From: Actinoallomurus sp048498315
Lineage (GTDB): Bacteria; Actinomycetota; Actinomycetes; Streptosporangiales; Streptosporangiaceae
NCBI GenBank assembly: GCA_048498315.1
Contig: JBEHYF010000133.1
Coordinates: 1 to 15,428 of the forward strand
Direction of reading: 5' to 3'
Length of the DNA stretch: 15,428 nucleotides
Shown here: in pieces, positions 1 through 7,629 of the stretch
Position numbering within the stretch: position 1 is the first letter of the stretch
Layout: each line of letters opens with the position of its first letter
Position numbers and translations under genes: made by a program
The notes under the pieces: model-generated
The model's database searches: none
What the model was told of the DNA's origin: nothing
Seen by the model: the letters and a program-made list of their open reading frames with translations, nothing else

Positions 1-20
1 GAGACGGGATCGAGACGGGG

Positions 21-1022
<1,002 letters not shown>

Positions 1023-1029
1023 GATCGGT

Positions 1030-1035
1030 CTCCTC
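1030..1035 (-). promoter_or_regulatory. Shine-Dalgarno site fixing the oxidoreductase start
   Basis: Read on the minus strand, AGGAGA sits 7 nt before the ATG at 1022. The longer in-frame GTG start at 1037 overlaps this site and has no SD of its own, which decides for the shorter protein. Confidence 0.75.
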
Positions 1036-1219
1036 ACGATGGGGCATCCCGGACGGGGACCACGCTACGGGGGAGCCGGATGGCTCCCGCACCGCCCCCG
1101 CGGGCCGGCCGAATCGCCCCCGCGGCGCGGTGGCGGCATGACCATTTCACGGTGTTCGCCGCCTGTGCGGCGTTGAAAGAGGCATGCCCGCCGTGTTCCA
1201 AGGTCTTATCGATCAGCAT

Positions 1220-1239
1220 CAAACGATCGGTCAAACGAT
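1220..1239. repeat. Two CAAACGAT direct repeats in a divergent intergenic region
   Basis: CAAACGAT occurs at 1220-1227 and again at 1232-1239, a 12-bp period (about one helical turn). It lies between the leftward oxidoreductase (start 1022) and the rightward small ORFs (start 1306). The region 1200-1310 is clearly less GC-rich than its surroundings, as expected of a promoter/operator region. The protein that would bind is not identifiable; the GntR regulator at 1970 is one candidate by proximity only. Confidence 0.35.
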
Positions 1240-1305
1240 GCGTTATGTGGACATTTCGTCGGGTAAGCCGCGATTAACCGGCTGGCGACCACAGAAAGGT
1301 TAGTC

Positions 1306-1440
1306 ATGATCGAGCAGGACGGCACGGCCGCGACAGCGTTCCCTGCGGACCGGCCGGGGCCGTGGGAAACGCCACATCCGGACGCCACCGCGCGCCACGA
1401 ACCCGGCGATATCCCCGTATCGATGCCCCGGGGAGGGTGA
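1306..1440 (+). CDS. Small hypothetical protein (44 aa)
   Basis: A 44-aa ORF starting with ATG at 1306, with GAAAGG 6 nt upstream, and ending in TGA at 1440, only 7 nt before the ATG of the next small gene. The peptide is polar and proline-rich, begins MIEQDGTAAT and ends SMPRGG. It has no membrane segment, cysteine pair or recognisable motif. The good SD and the tight spacing suggest a two-gene unit with 1448-1816, or a short leader ORF coupled to it. I do not recognise the family; it could be a chance ORF in GC-rich DNA. Confidence 0.4.
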   Translation: MIEQDGTAATAFPADRPGPWETPHPDATARHEPGDIPVSMPRGG

Positions 1441-1447
1441 TCAGCCG

Positions 1448-1816
1448 ATGGCCGCACTGATCGCCATGCCCGTGGTGGCCTTCATTCTCTTGATGATCAT
1501 GGCCGTCTACGAGGACCACATGCTGCCCCGCGGAACCGTCGCGGCGGACCCACCGGAACGGGAGCCCGGTGAGTCGCCGCCGGAGAGTGCCCCGCATCCG
1601 GCCTTCAGCCTCATCACCGATCCCCGGCTGGTCCGCAGACGCAACTGCCGGCACGCCAACGCGCGACCGGTCCGCCGGTCGCACGGCCCGGCGGCGCACC
1701 GGACCGAACGGAGCGCGCCCGCGGCCTCGCAGGTCACGCCGCCCGCCGAGGTGGCGGACACCGTACCGTATCCCCTGCCGGGCCCGGTCACCGACGCGCC
1801 CGGCGACGTCGCCTGA
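1448..1816 (+). CDS. Small single-helix membrane protein, hypothetical (122 aa)
   Basis: A 122-aa ORF with one strong hydrophobic stretch at residues 3-20 (ALIAMPVVAFILLMIMAV), followed by an acidic YED and then a long arginine/proline-rich tail (residues 25-122) with no predicted fold visible. This suggests an N-terminally anchored protein with a disordered tail. The start ATG at 1448 follows a GGGAGGG stretch about 8-12 nt upstream, which overlaps the end of the 44-aa ORF, so the two may be translationally coupled. The next gene in the same direction is the GntR regulator, 153 bp downstream, with a hairpin between. The family is not recognised. The tail composition resembles non-coding shadow sequence, so the true gene could be shorter. 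Confidence 0.5.
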   Translation: MAALIAMPVVAFILLMIMAVYEDHMLPRGTVAADPPEREPGESPPESAPHPAFSLITDPRLVRRRNCRHANARPVRRSHGPAAHRTERSAPAASQVTPPAEVADTVPYPLPGPVTDAPGDVA

Positions 1817-1897
1817 CTCCGCGGCCTGCGCCTCGGCCGCGCCGGTTCGGTCGTACCCGTGTACCCGGTGCCGGCCGTGCATCCGAGCCGCCCACAA

Positions 1898-1927
1898 GGC
1901 CCGCCTCCGCGGGAACGCGGACGGGCC
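1898..1927 (+). terminator. Stem-loop between the small membrane gene and the GntR gene
   Basis: The arms TCCGCG (1906-1911) and CGCGGA (1916-1921) close a GGAA loop. The outer arms GGCCC (1898-1902) and GGGCC (1923-1927) extend the stem beyond a small internal loop. It lies 82 nt after the stop at 1816 and 43 nt before the regulator ATG. It could terminate the small-ORF unit or fold in the leader of the regulator mRNA. There is no U-tract, as is common in actinobacteria. Confidence 0.45.
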
Positions 1928-1969
1928 GGGCGGCGTTCACCGGAGGGCACGGCGGAAAGAGGCACTGCG

Positions 1970-2641
1970 ATGGCGATCACGGACGACGCGATCGAGAAGA
2001 TCAAGGAAATGATCGTCTCGGGCGAGCTGCGGCCGGGGGACCGGCTTCCCAAAGAGGCCGACCTGGCCGCCCAGCTCGGGCTGTCGCGCAACTCGTTGCG
2101 GGAGGCCGTGCGCGCGCTGTCGCTGGTGCGGATCCTCGACGTGCGGCAGGGCGACGGCACCTACGTCACGAGCCTGGAGCCGCGGGCCCTGCTCGAAGGG
2201 CTGAGCTTCATCGTCGACCTGCACCACGACGCGACCGTGCTGGAGTTCTTCGAGGTGCGCCGCATCCTCGAACCAGCGGCGACGGCGCTGGCCGCCCAGA
2301 AGATCGGCGCGGGCGAGGTCGAGGCCCTGCGCGAGCACCTGGCGAAGGTCACCGACGGCTCCTCAGTGGAGGAACTGGTCGACAACGACCTGGAGTTCCA
2401 CCGCCGCATCGCCGAAGCGGCCGGCAACAGCGTGCTGTGCTCGCTGATCGACACGCTGTCCGGGCCGACGATACGGGCGCGCGTCTGGCGCGGGCTCACC
2501 CAGGAGGGCGCGCTGCGCCGCACCCTGGACGAGCACCACGCGATCCTGGACGCCCTCGCGTCGGGCCAGCCCGACGTCGCCCGCGCGCTGGCCACCGTGC
2601 ACATCGCCGGGGTCGAGCAGTGGCTGCGCCGCGCGCTGTGA
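1970..2641 (+). CDS. GntR-family transcriptional regulator, FadR subfamily (FCD domain)
   Basis: A 223-aa DNA-binding regulator. The winged-helix domain occupies residues 5-68, with the GntR signatures GELRPGDRLPKEADLAAQLG and SRNSLREAVRAL, ending in the wing RQGDGTYVTS. The C-terminal FCD ligand-binding domain (about 90-215) retains the usual metal-coordinating pattern: D140 and H144 in DNDLEFHRRIAEAAGN, a histidine in DEHHAIL (189/190), and H211. FadR-type regulators commonly control metabolism of carboxylic or sugar acids and bind their effector, often with a metal ion, in the FCD domain. The start ATG at 1970 has GAAAGAGG upstream; longer in-frame starts would add a proline/arginine-rich extension not expected in this family. 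No obvious catabolic target is adjacent, so the regulon is unknown. Confidence 0.92.
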   Translation: MAITDDAIEKIKEMIVSGELRPGDRLPKEADLAAQLGLSRNSLREAVRALSLVRILDVRQGDGTYVTSLEPRALLEGLSFIVDLHHDATVLEFFEVRRILEPAATALAAQKIGAGEVEALREHLAKVTDGSSVEELVDNDLEFHRRIAEAAGNSVLCSLIDTLSGPTIRARVWRGLTQEGALRRTLDEHHAILDALASGQPDVARALATVHIAGVEQWLRRAL

Positions 2642-2743
2642 CGTCCTGCCAGGCGATCTACAACGTAAAGGCAAGCCGCCTAGCCGACGAATGACGATGA
2701 CCGGTCTCGCAACCGGCTCGCCTCGCGATCGGGCAGCGGCCGG

Positions 2744-2765
2744 GCCGGCCGCGAGGGCGGCCGGC
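2744..2765. terminator. Perfect 9-bp hairpin between convergent genes
   Basis: GCCGGCCGC (2744-2752) and GCGGCCGGC (2757-2765) form a perfect 9-bp stem with a GAGG loop. It begins directly after the TGA of the leftward MFS gene (stop 2766-2768) and lies about 100 nt past the stop of the rightward GntR gene. It is a plausible bidirectional terminator; no U-tract is present. Confidence 0.7.
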
Positions 2766-3920
2766 TCAGCGGCGGGCGGCGACGGGCTCCCGCACCGGGG
2801 AGCGCAGCAGCGCGAAGGCCGGCACGGCGAGCAGCAGCGAGCCTCCCGCCACGGCGAACGCCGTCGCCGGCGAGGCGTGGTACACCGGCAGCCACAGCGG
2901 GGGCGCGATCGCCGCGCCGCTGAACCGGAACGCCGACACCGCCGACAGCGCGCCGCCGCGGTTATCCGGCTCGACCCGGATCGTGAGGTTCTGCAGCGCC
3001 ACCGTGAGCATCGAGGCGCCGGCCCCGGCGAGCGTCCAGCACAGCGCGAGCGTGAGCGCCGAGCCGGTGAGCCCGACGGCGGCCACGAACGCGCCGGTCC
3101 CGACCGCGGCGACCGCACCGCACGTCCGCGCCCCCACCCGGTCGCTCACGCCGCCCCACACCGAGCCGAGCAGCAGGCCGGCCACCCCGAACCCGACGAG
3201 GACCAGGCCGATCAGGTCCGGGCCCAGGCGCAGCGCGCCGTCGGCGTACAGGGCCACCATGAACGGCAGTGCCGACGCACCGACGTAGGAGAGGAACGAC
3301 GCGGCGGACAGCAGCCCCATGCGGCGGCTGAGCAGGGGACGCCACGGCGGCGCCGCGACGCCCGGCCGCGGCTCGCCCGGCGGGGGAGCGAGGGTGAGCA
3401 CGGCCGCCGCGCCGGCCACGACGACGAACCCCAGCCGCCAGGACGAGGCCGCCGCGACGCCGCCGACCAGCGGTGCGAACGACTGCCCCGCCGCCTGGCA
3501 GCTCGAGTAGATCCCCACGGCCCGGCTCAGACGCTCGCGGGGCACGGTGGCGCCCAGGCCGGCGAGCAGGAGCGGCGAGGTGAAGGCGTTGGCCGAGCCC
3601 ATCACCGCGCGGCCCGCGAGGAAGACCGGGAGAGTCGGGGCGAGCGCGCAGGCCAGCGACGCCGCGACGTAGGCGAGATAGGCCACCCGAACGGTACGCC
3701 GCCGGCCCCAGCGCTCGCCGAGCGTGCCGGACACGAGCTGGATCACGGCGAACGGCACGAAGTAGGCGGTGATCGAGCCGGCCACGGCACCACTGGAGGC
3801 GTGCACGGATCGTCCGATCTGGGGGAGCATGGGAGCCACCACGCCGCCCCCGAGCGGGCCCAGCAGGCCGCCGGCGTACAGCGCGGCGGCCCGGACGCGT
3901 CGCCCGTAGGCGCCCGTCAC
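2766..3920 (-). CDS. MFS transporter (drug/metabolite exporter type)
   Basis: A 384-aa major facilitator superfamily protein with about 12 hydrophobic segments, the usual size for a 12-helix proton-coupled transporter. The loop between helices 2 and 3 carries the MFS signature GTLGERWGRRRT (about 65-76). The second half repeats the pattern with GGVSDRVGART. The GTG start at 3920 overlaps the TGA of the upstream methyltransferase in GTGA (3917-3920). No ATG gives a better fit, and the hydrophobic N-terminal segment follows at once. The overlap implies translational coupling with the methyltransferase. The sequence looks like a DHA1-type efflux pump, but the substrate is unknown. The gene ends against a strong hairpin. 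Confidence 0.9.
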   Translation of the reverse strand: MTGAYGRRVRAAALYAGGLLGPLGGGVVAPMLPQIGRSVHASSGAVAGSITAYFVPFAVIQLVSGTLGERWGRRRTVRVAYLAYVAASLACALAPTLPVFLAGRAVMGSANAFTSPLLLAGLGATVPRERLSRAVGIYSSCQAAGQSFAPLVGGVAAASSWRLGFVVVAGAAAVLTLAPPPGEPRPGVAAPPWRPLLSRRMGLLSAASFLSYVGASALPFMVALYADGALRLGPDLIGLVLVGFGVAGLLLGSVWGGVSDRVGARTCGAVAAVGTGAFVAAVGLTGSALTLALCWTLAGAGASMLTVALQNLTIRVEPDNRGGALSAVSAFRFSGAAIAPPLWLPVYHASPATAFAVAGGSLLLAVPAFALLRSPVREPVAARR

Positions 3921-4660
3921 TCCGCCCGCCTGGCCGAGAACTCCAGCCGCACGTAGTCGATGACGGGCTCGGGTAGCCGGGCGGCGACGGCGCGCACGAA
4001 GCCGGGCCGTTCGTCCGGGGGCAGGCGGTCGAGTTGCGGCCCGAGCATCACGGTGGCCAGGTAGCTGTGGAACTGCTCGCCCGGCTCCAGCCGTGCCGGG
4101 TCCGCCACGAGACGCGCGTCGACGTCGGTGAAACCGGTGCGTTCGAGCCGCTCGCGGGTCTCGTCGACGCCGGCGAAGTTCCAGACGTCCGGGCCCTCGC
4201 CGGTCAGGTCGGCGATGGCGGCCCGGATCCGCGCGACGTTGCCGCGTCCGCCGAAGTCGGCGGCGAACTGCGCGCCCGGCCGCAGCGCCCGCGCGATGTT
4301 CGCGAACAGCGCGTCGTGGTCGTGGATCCAGTGGAACGTCGCGACGCTGAACGCCGCGTCGGCGGGCGCGGAGAGCTGAAGCGGGGCGGTCAGGTCGGCG
4401 TGTACGACCTCGACCCGGTCGAGGCGGCCGGCGAGCTTGGCGCGCAGGCGCTCCAGCATCCGCTCGGACGCGTCGACGGCGAAGACCCGGCCGCGCGGCA
4501 GCAGGTCGAGGAGAGCGGCGGTGTCCCGTCCGGTGCCGCAGCCGGCCTCCAGCACGGTCTCGTCGCCCGCGAAGTCGAACCGGTCGAGCGTCCGCCGGCC
4601 CCACCGCAGATGCGGCAGCGGCAGCGCGTCGTAGGTCGTGGCGTCCCATTCCCGGATCAT
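3917..4660 (-). CDS. Class I SAM-dependent methyltransferase, trans-aconitate methyltransferase-like
   Basis: A 247-aa Rossmann-fold methyltransferase with SAM-binding motif I VLEAGCGTGRDTAAL (about 36-50), the acidic end of strand 2 VFAVDASERM (59-68), and the motif II/III region ADLTAPLQL and FSVATFHWIHDH. The N-terminus MIREWDATTYDALPLPHLRWG resembles Tam proteins (trans-aconitate 2-methyltransferase), which are about 250 aa and methylate a carboxylate to a methyl ester. The start ATG at 4660 has a near-perfect SD (GGGAGGT) 7 nt upstream. The stop overlaps the GTG of the MFS gene. The pairing suggests that the methylated compound is exported, but this is inference. Related small-molecule methyltransferases share this fold, so the trans-aconitate substrate is not assured. 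Confidence 0.85.
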   Translation of the reverse strand: MIREWDATTYDALPLPHLRWGRRTLDRFDFAGDETVLEAGCGTGRDTAALLDLLPRGRVFAVDASERMLERLRAKLAGRLDRVEVVHADLTAPLQLSAPADAAFSVATFHWIHDHDALFANIARALRPGAQFAADFGGRGNVARIRAAIADLTGEGPDVWNFAGVDETRERLERTGFTDVDARLVADPARLEPGEQFHSYLATVMLGPQLDRLPPDERPGFVRAVAARLPEPVIDYVRLEFSARRAE

Positions 4661-4701
4661 GGCGCCCACCTCCCTATGGTCGACCAGCACCATATCCGAA
4701 A

Positions 4702-4716
4702 TCTCGTAATTCGAGA
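4702..4716. promoter_or_regulatory. AT-rich palindrome upstream of the methyltransferase-MFS unit (candidate operator)
   Basis: TCTCG (4702-4706) and CGAGA (4712-4716) flank TAATT. The centre lies about 50 bp before the ATG at 4660, inside a 60-bp AT-rich stretch (4681-4745) that stands out from the GC-rich surroundings. The size and symmetry resemble operators of MarR-type repressors that control exporter genes. No such regulator gene is next to it, so the binding protein is unknown. Confidence 0.45.
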
Positions 4717-4781
4717 ATATGCATCCCACAATCTGGATAAATGTCCGGGGTTCTGAAATGAAGCGTAGGAGGCCGGGGGCC

Positions 4782-4808
4782 GGCGCGCCGGGCCGGGGGC
4801 GGCGCGCC
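4782..4808. terminator. GC-rich hairpin downstream of the small leftward ORF
   Basis: The 8-bp arms GGCGCGCC (4782-4789) and GGCGCGCC (4801-4808; self-complementary units) have an 11-nt G-rich loop. It sits 18 nt past the stop (4827-4829) of the leftward small ORF, where a terminator for that ORF would be expected, and upstream of the methyltransferase promoter region. Confidence 0.5.
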
Positions 4809-4826
4809 CGGGGTCCATGCGCCGGA

Positions 4827-5033
4827 TCAGCGGGCGAAGGGGTGGTAGACCCCCGGGCGCACGGTCGTCGGCCGACAGGCCACGGTCAGCGGCGGCAGCG
4901 GCGGGTTGTCGATCGTGTACGGCGGCAGCGGCCGGTCGTCGGGGACGGTGCCGGCGCCGGCCGGCCGGGGCGGCGACAAGGGAGAACGCGGCGACGGTCG
5001 CGACGGCCAGGGGAGGAACCGGCGAAGACCCAT
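4827..5033 (-). CDS. Candidate small secreted protein, signal peptide apparently frame-disrupted
   Basis: The ATG at 5033 opens a 68-aa ORF ending at 4827. The start MGLRRF looks like a signal-peptide n-region, and the last ~40 residues (TVPDDRPLPPYTIDNPPLPP onward, ending YHPFAR) have coding-like third-position GC. The segment between reads as a Ser/Pro/Arg run in this frame. In a neighbouring frame the same DNA (about 4968-5012) encodes a classic hydrophobic core LAVATVAAFSLVAAPAG. Two compensating one-base changes, at the G-run 5010-5013 and the GC-run 4951-4970, would restore a proper secreted protein. No SD is visible before the ATG. A hairpin lies just past the stop. The family is not recognised. 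It is either a sequencing error, a pseudogene or coincidence. Confidence 0.4.
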   Translation of the reverse strand: MGLRRFLPWPSRPSPRSPLSPPRPAGAGTVPDDRPLPPYTIDNPPLPPLTVACRPTTVRPGVYHPFAR

Positions 5034-5425
5034 AAGGAGATGGGACGGCCGCCGGGACGCGGTGACGGTGGGTGGCGGTGCCGGGCCGCCGTCCGGCGGG
5101 ATGCCGCCGGACCGATTTCGCACCCTAGGCGTCGCGCCATCCGGCGGCAAGGTCTTCGATCGGGAAGGCGCAGACCGGTCACGGCCCGCGACACGGTGAT
5201 CGCCTTCAGTCGGGCGGCCCGCCGCCGTGTGGCCTGCGGCCGTGGTGTCCGCGGCGCTGGCGGGCCCATCCGCCGGCGCCCGTACCGTGCCGCTCGCGGT
5301 CGCCCGCAGGCCGGAGACGGCCCGCGATGGACGCGGGAGGCGGCCGCGGTGGGAGGCGGCCCGCGACGGGTGGCCTGAAGCGGCTGCGGTGGGTTGCGGG
5401 AGGCGGCCGGGGTGGAACGGAGACC
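5034..5425. other. Stretch without a credible gene, GC-rich with short direct repeats
   Basis: About 390 bp in which no frame on either strand shows a plausible start, SD and protein-like composition. The only structure I see is G-rich repetition on the plus strand from about 5320 to 5420. It could be decayed coding sequence or a long spacer between the two small leftward genes. Confidence 0.5.
5333..5415 (+). repeat. Imperfect G-rich direct repeats, 63-bp period
   Basis: The 20-mers at 5333-5352 and 5396-5415 both read GCGGGAGGCGGCC-GGTGG-like and differ at one base. Between them lies a third related element GGGAGGCGGCCCGCG (5351-5365). The G-runs could support quadruplex folding on the plus strand. 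There are no spacers or leader of CRISPR type. Confidence 0.45.
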
Positions 5426-5443
5426 CCCGCGATGCGTCGCGGG
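5426..5443. terminator. Hairpin downstream of the 64-aa membrane protein
   Basis: CCCGCGA (5426-5432) and TCGCGGG (5437-5443) make a perfect 7-bp stem with a 4-nt loop TGCG. It lies 8 nt past the stop (5452-5454) of the leftward gene. Confidence 0.6.
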
Positions 5444-5451
5444 CGCGGGGC

Positions 5452-5646
5452 TCAGTGCGTGCCGGAGGCCGCCATGACGGCGAGGATCACGACGTGCAGC
5501 AGCACGACGAATCCGATGATGAACAGGAAGAGGAACCGGGCCGGCCCGTGCTCGAAGACCTTGCCCTCCTTGGGCGGCCCGAGCGCCGCCTGGCGCTTGG
5601 CGATCCGCTCCATGAACCTCTCGTCGTATGACTTGCGCTCCGCCAA
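5452..5646 (-). CDS. Small single-pass membrane protein, hypothetical (64 aa)
   Basis: A 64-aa protein with a charged N-terminal half (MAERKSYDERFMERIAKRQA, then GPPKEGKVFEHG) and one C-terminal membrane helix at about residues 38-60 (FLFLFIIGFVVLLHVVILAV), ending in SGTH. The arrangement suggests a cytoplasmic N-terminus and a tail anchor. The chosen start is a TTG at 5646 with GAGGGGG about 7 nt upstream; an internal ATG at 5613 (MERIAK) would give a 53-aa version without a good SD. The composition is clearly protein-like, unlike the surrounding DNA. A hairpin closes the gene. It is divergent from the glycerate kinase. I recognise the type as a small conserved-looking actinobacterial membrane protein, but no function can be named. 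Confidence 0.75.
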   Translation of the reverse strand: MAERKSYDERFMERIAKRQAALGPPKEGKVFEHGPARFLFLFIIGFVVLLHVVILAVMAASGTH

Positions 5647-5831
5647 GGAGCAGCCCCCTCGAATTCCGTCCGGTGTACCGTCTCAGGCCAAGATAAGGGT
5701 GAACAGGTGCATCCCGGACGCCGGGTGGGGTGGAACGGGATCCGGCGTCCGCCTCCGGTTCCGGCGGCCGGGACGGCGCGCGGTAGCCTGCGGGCAGGCC
5801 GGCGGCCTCCCGCGCTCGCAGAAGGGTCTCC

Positions 5832-6989
5832 ATGAGCGGCCACGTCGTCATCGCTCCCGATAAGTTCAAGGGATCCCTGACCGCACCCGAGGTCGCCGCG
5901 CACGTCGCGGTGGGGCTGCGCCGCGCGCGCCCGGACGTGTCCCTGACGCTCCTGCCCGTCGCCGACGGCGGCGACGGCACGGTCGACGCCGCGGTGGCAG
6001 CCGGGTTCACCCGCCGCACCGCCGTCGTCTCCGGGCCGACCGGCGAGCCGGTACGTGCGTCGTACGCCGTCCGTGGCGACGTGGCCGTCGTCGAGCTCGC
6101 CGAGGCGTCCGGGTTGCGGGTGCTGCCCGGCGGGGTGCCGAGCGCGCTGACGGCCTCCAGCCGCGGCACCGGCGAGCTGATCGACGCCGCCGTGCGCGAC
6201 GGGGCGCGGCGCGTCGTCCTCGGCCTGGGCGGCAGCGCCTGCACCGACGGCGGTGCCGGCATGGCGGCCGCGCTCGGCGCGCGCTTCCTTGATGCGGACG
6301 GCCGCGAGCTGCCACCCGGCGGCGCGGCCCTGCGGGACCTGGCCGCGATCGACGCCACCGCCGTCGCCGAAAGGCTGCGCGGCGTCACCGTCGTCGTCGC
6401 GAGCGACGTCGACTGCCCGCTGCTCGGCCCCGACGGCGCGGCGCGCGTGTTCGCGCCGCAGAAGGGCGCCGGCCCGGAGGACGTGGAGATCCTGGAGGCC
6501 GGCCTGGCACGGCTCGACGCCGTGGTCCGCCGCGACCTCGGAATCGCCGCGGCCGAACGGCCGGGCGCGGGGGCGGCCGGTGGCGTCGGCTTCGGCGCGA
6601 TGGCCTTCCTCTCCGCCGTCGTCGAGCCGGGCATCGGCTACCTGCTCGACCTGCTCGGCTTCGCCGGCAACCTCGCGGGCGCCGGCCTCGTGATCACGGG
6701 CGAAGGTGCGCTCGACGGGCAGAGCCTGCGCGGCAAGGCACCGGTCGGGGTGGCCCGCGCCGCCGCGGAGGCCGGCGTACCGGTCGTCGCGGTGTCCGGC
6801 CGCTGCCTGCTCACCGGGGAAGAGCTTCGCGCGGCCGGGTTCGCGGCCGCCTACGCGCTCGCCGACCTCGAATCCGACCCGGCGCGGTGCATGGCGCACG
6901 CCGGCCCGCTGCTGGAACGCCTCGCCGAGGAGATCGGCCGGTCCTGGCCCGCCGACGCCCTCGCGCCGGCAGGCGACGGCGGGTCCTGA
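5832..6989 (+). CDS. Glycerate kinase (GlxK/GarK family)
   Basis: A 385-aa member of the type I glycerate kinase family, which phosphorylates D-glycerate with ATP (to 2- or 3-phosphoglycerate depending on the branch). It links glyoxylate or sugar-acid breakdown to glycolysis. Diagnostic segments are IAPDKFKGSLTA (7-18), VADGGDGTVDA (43-53), LGLGGSACTDGGAGMA (130-145), SDVDCPLLGPDGAARVFAPQ (191-210) and, near the C-terminus, GEGALDGQSLRGKAPVGVA. Length is normal. The start ATG at 5832 is preceded by AGAAGGG at about 5-7 nt. It is monocistronic: the neighbour upstream is divergent and the SnoaL remnant downstream is convergent, with a shared hairpin. No glycerate-forming genes are nearby. The sequence does not settle which carbon is phosphorylated. 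Confidence 0.95.
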   Translation: MSGHVVIAPDKFKGSLTAPEVAAHVAVGLRRARPDVSLTLLPVADGGDGTVDAAVAAGFTRRTAVVSGPTGEPVRASYAVRGDVAVVELAEASGLRVLPGGVPSALTASSRGTGELIDAAVRDGARRVVLGLGGSACTDGGAGMAAALGARFLDADGRELPPGGAALRDLAAIDATAVAERLRGVTVVVASDVDCPLLGPDGAARVFAPQKGAGPEDVEILEAGLARLDAVVRRDLGIAAAERPGAGAAGGVGFGAMAFLSAVVEPGIGYLLDLLGFAGNLAGAGLVITGEGALDGQSLRGKAPVGVARAAAEAGVPVVAVSGRCLLTGEELRAAGFAAAYALADLESDPARCMAHAGPLLERLAEEIGRSWPADALAPAGDGGS

Positions 6990-7019
6990 GGGTGCCGGCC
7001 GCGCGGCGGCGACGTTGTC

Positions 7020-7036
7020 ACGCCCGCGCGGGGCGT
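7020..7036. terminator. Hairpin between glycerate kinase and the SnoaL remnant
   Basis: ACGCCC (7020-7025) and GGGCGT (7031-7036) form a 6-bp stem with loop GCGCG. The right arm shares its last base with the TGA of the leftward SnoaL-like gene (7036-7038). The stem lies 30 nt after the kinase stop, so it could serve both strands. Confidence 0.55.
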
Positions 7037-7443
7037 CACGCCGTCTCTGCGCCGAGCGCTCCGATCAGTTCGGGGAGGCGCCCGAGAGCGCGGGCGATGG
7101 CCAGGTGGTCGTGATAGTCGCGGGTCTGCGCGATCAACCCGTTCCGGACCCGCAGCACCTGGATGTTGGCGGCGGTGACGACGCCGTCGTCGCCGGGGAC
7201 GTCATGGGCGAACTCGGCGACGACCACCTCCGGGTCGGCGGTCTCGTGGATGACGACGTCGCGGATCGCGAACCGTACGCCCGCCTGTCCGGCGCGCGCG
7301 ACGTGCGCCCGGATGGCCGCGCGGCCGGTCAGGCGGACCGGCGCACCGATCGCGAAGGGCTGCTCGACGACGGCGTCCTCGGCGTACAGGTCCGCCAGGT
7401 CGGCCCACCGGCCTTCGGCGATGCCACCGATCAGGCGGTCGGC
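7036..7443 (-). pseudogene. SnoaL/NTF2-like polyketide cyclase-type protein, 5' end missing
   Basis: About 135 codons of a cone-shaped SnoaL-like (nuclear transport factor 2 fold) protein, from ADRLIGGIAEGRWADLADLY through GRAAIRAHVARAG to the typical tail VRNGLIAQTRDYHDHLAIAR. Family members are small cytoplasmic proteins, some acting as isomerases or cyclases, many of unknown role. The recognisable homology begins at about 7443 with no ATG, GTG or TTG in frame nearby. The frame stays open to a GTG at 7695, but that stretch is the antisense of a TetR tail, and the GTG has no SD. So the N-terminal ~10 residues, start codon and promoter seem lost. The alternative is that the 219-aa extended version is translated, which I consider unlikely. 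Confidence 0.7.
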
Positions 7444-7629
7444 GCCGTCCGCGACGACATCGGGCTGCCCGAGGTTCTGACCCTGCTCGTCGGCGCGACC
7501 CGGGCGGCCGAGCGCGTCGGCGCGGACGGCGGGGTAGGGGAGCGCGCGCTCGCCGTCGTCCTCGACGGCATGCGACCAGACCCGTCCCGGCGCGGTGCGG
7601 CCGAGGCCCCGAAGCAGGGCGGGCGGTAG
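7441..7629 (+). pseudogene. TetR-family regulator, C-terminal fragment only
   Basis: The plus strand encodes AVRDDIGLPEVLTLLVGATR followed by AAERVGADGG and RALAVVLDGMRPDP, then a short tail and TAG at 7627-7629. This is the usual last helix pair of TetR/AcrR proteins whose C-terminal domain ends in a V-L-D-G-[LM]-R type motif. Third positions are nearly all G or C in this frame. Upstream of about 7441 the frame runs into the antisense of the SnoaL-like gene, so the HTH domain and most of the ligand domain (roughly 130-140 residues) are absent. TetR regulators often sit divergently beside the gene they control, which fits a single deletion having removed both 5' ends. The fragment cannot bind DNA. 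Confidence 0.65.

Noticed and set aside
5333..5415. CRISPR-like array
   Set aside because: Only two near-identical units and one partial unit, irregular spacing, no palindromic repeat and no cas genes.
5227..5631. Rightward secreted protein beginning VWPAAVVSAALAGPSAG
   Set aside because: No SD before the GTG, the downstream part is low-complexity, and its second half is antisense to the better-supported 64-aa membrane gene.
4886..6634. Very long leftward open frame across the repeat region and the glycerate kinase
   Set aside because: The composition is Arg/Pro/Ala/Ser throughout and it is antisense to glycerate kinase and to the 64-aa membrane gene; there are no domains.
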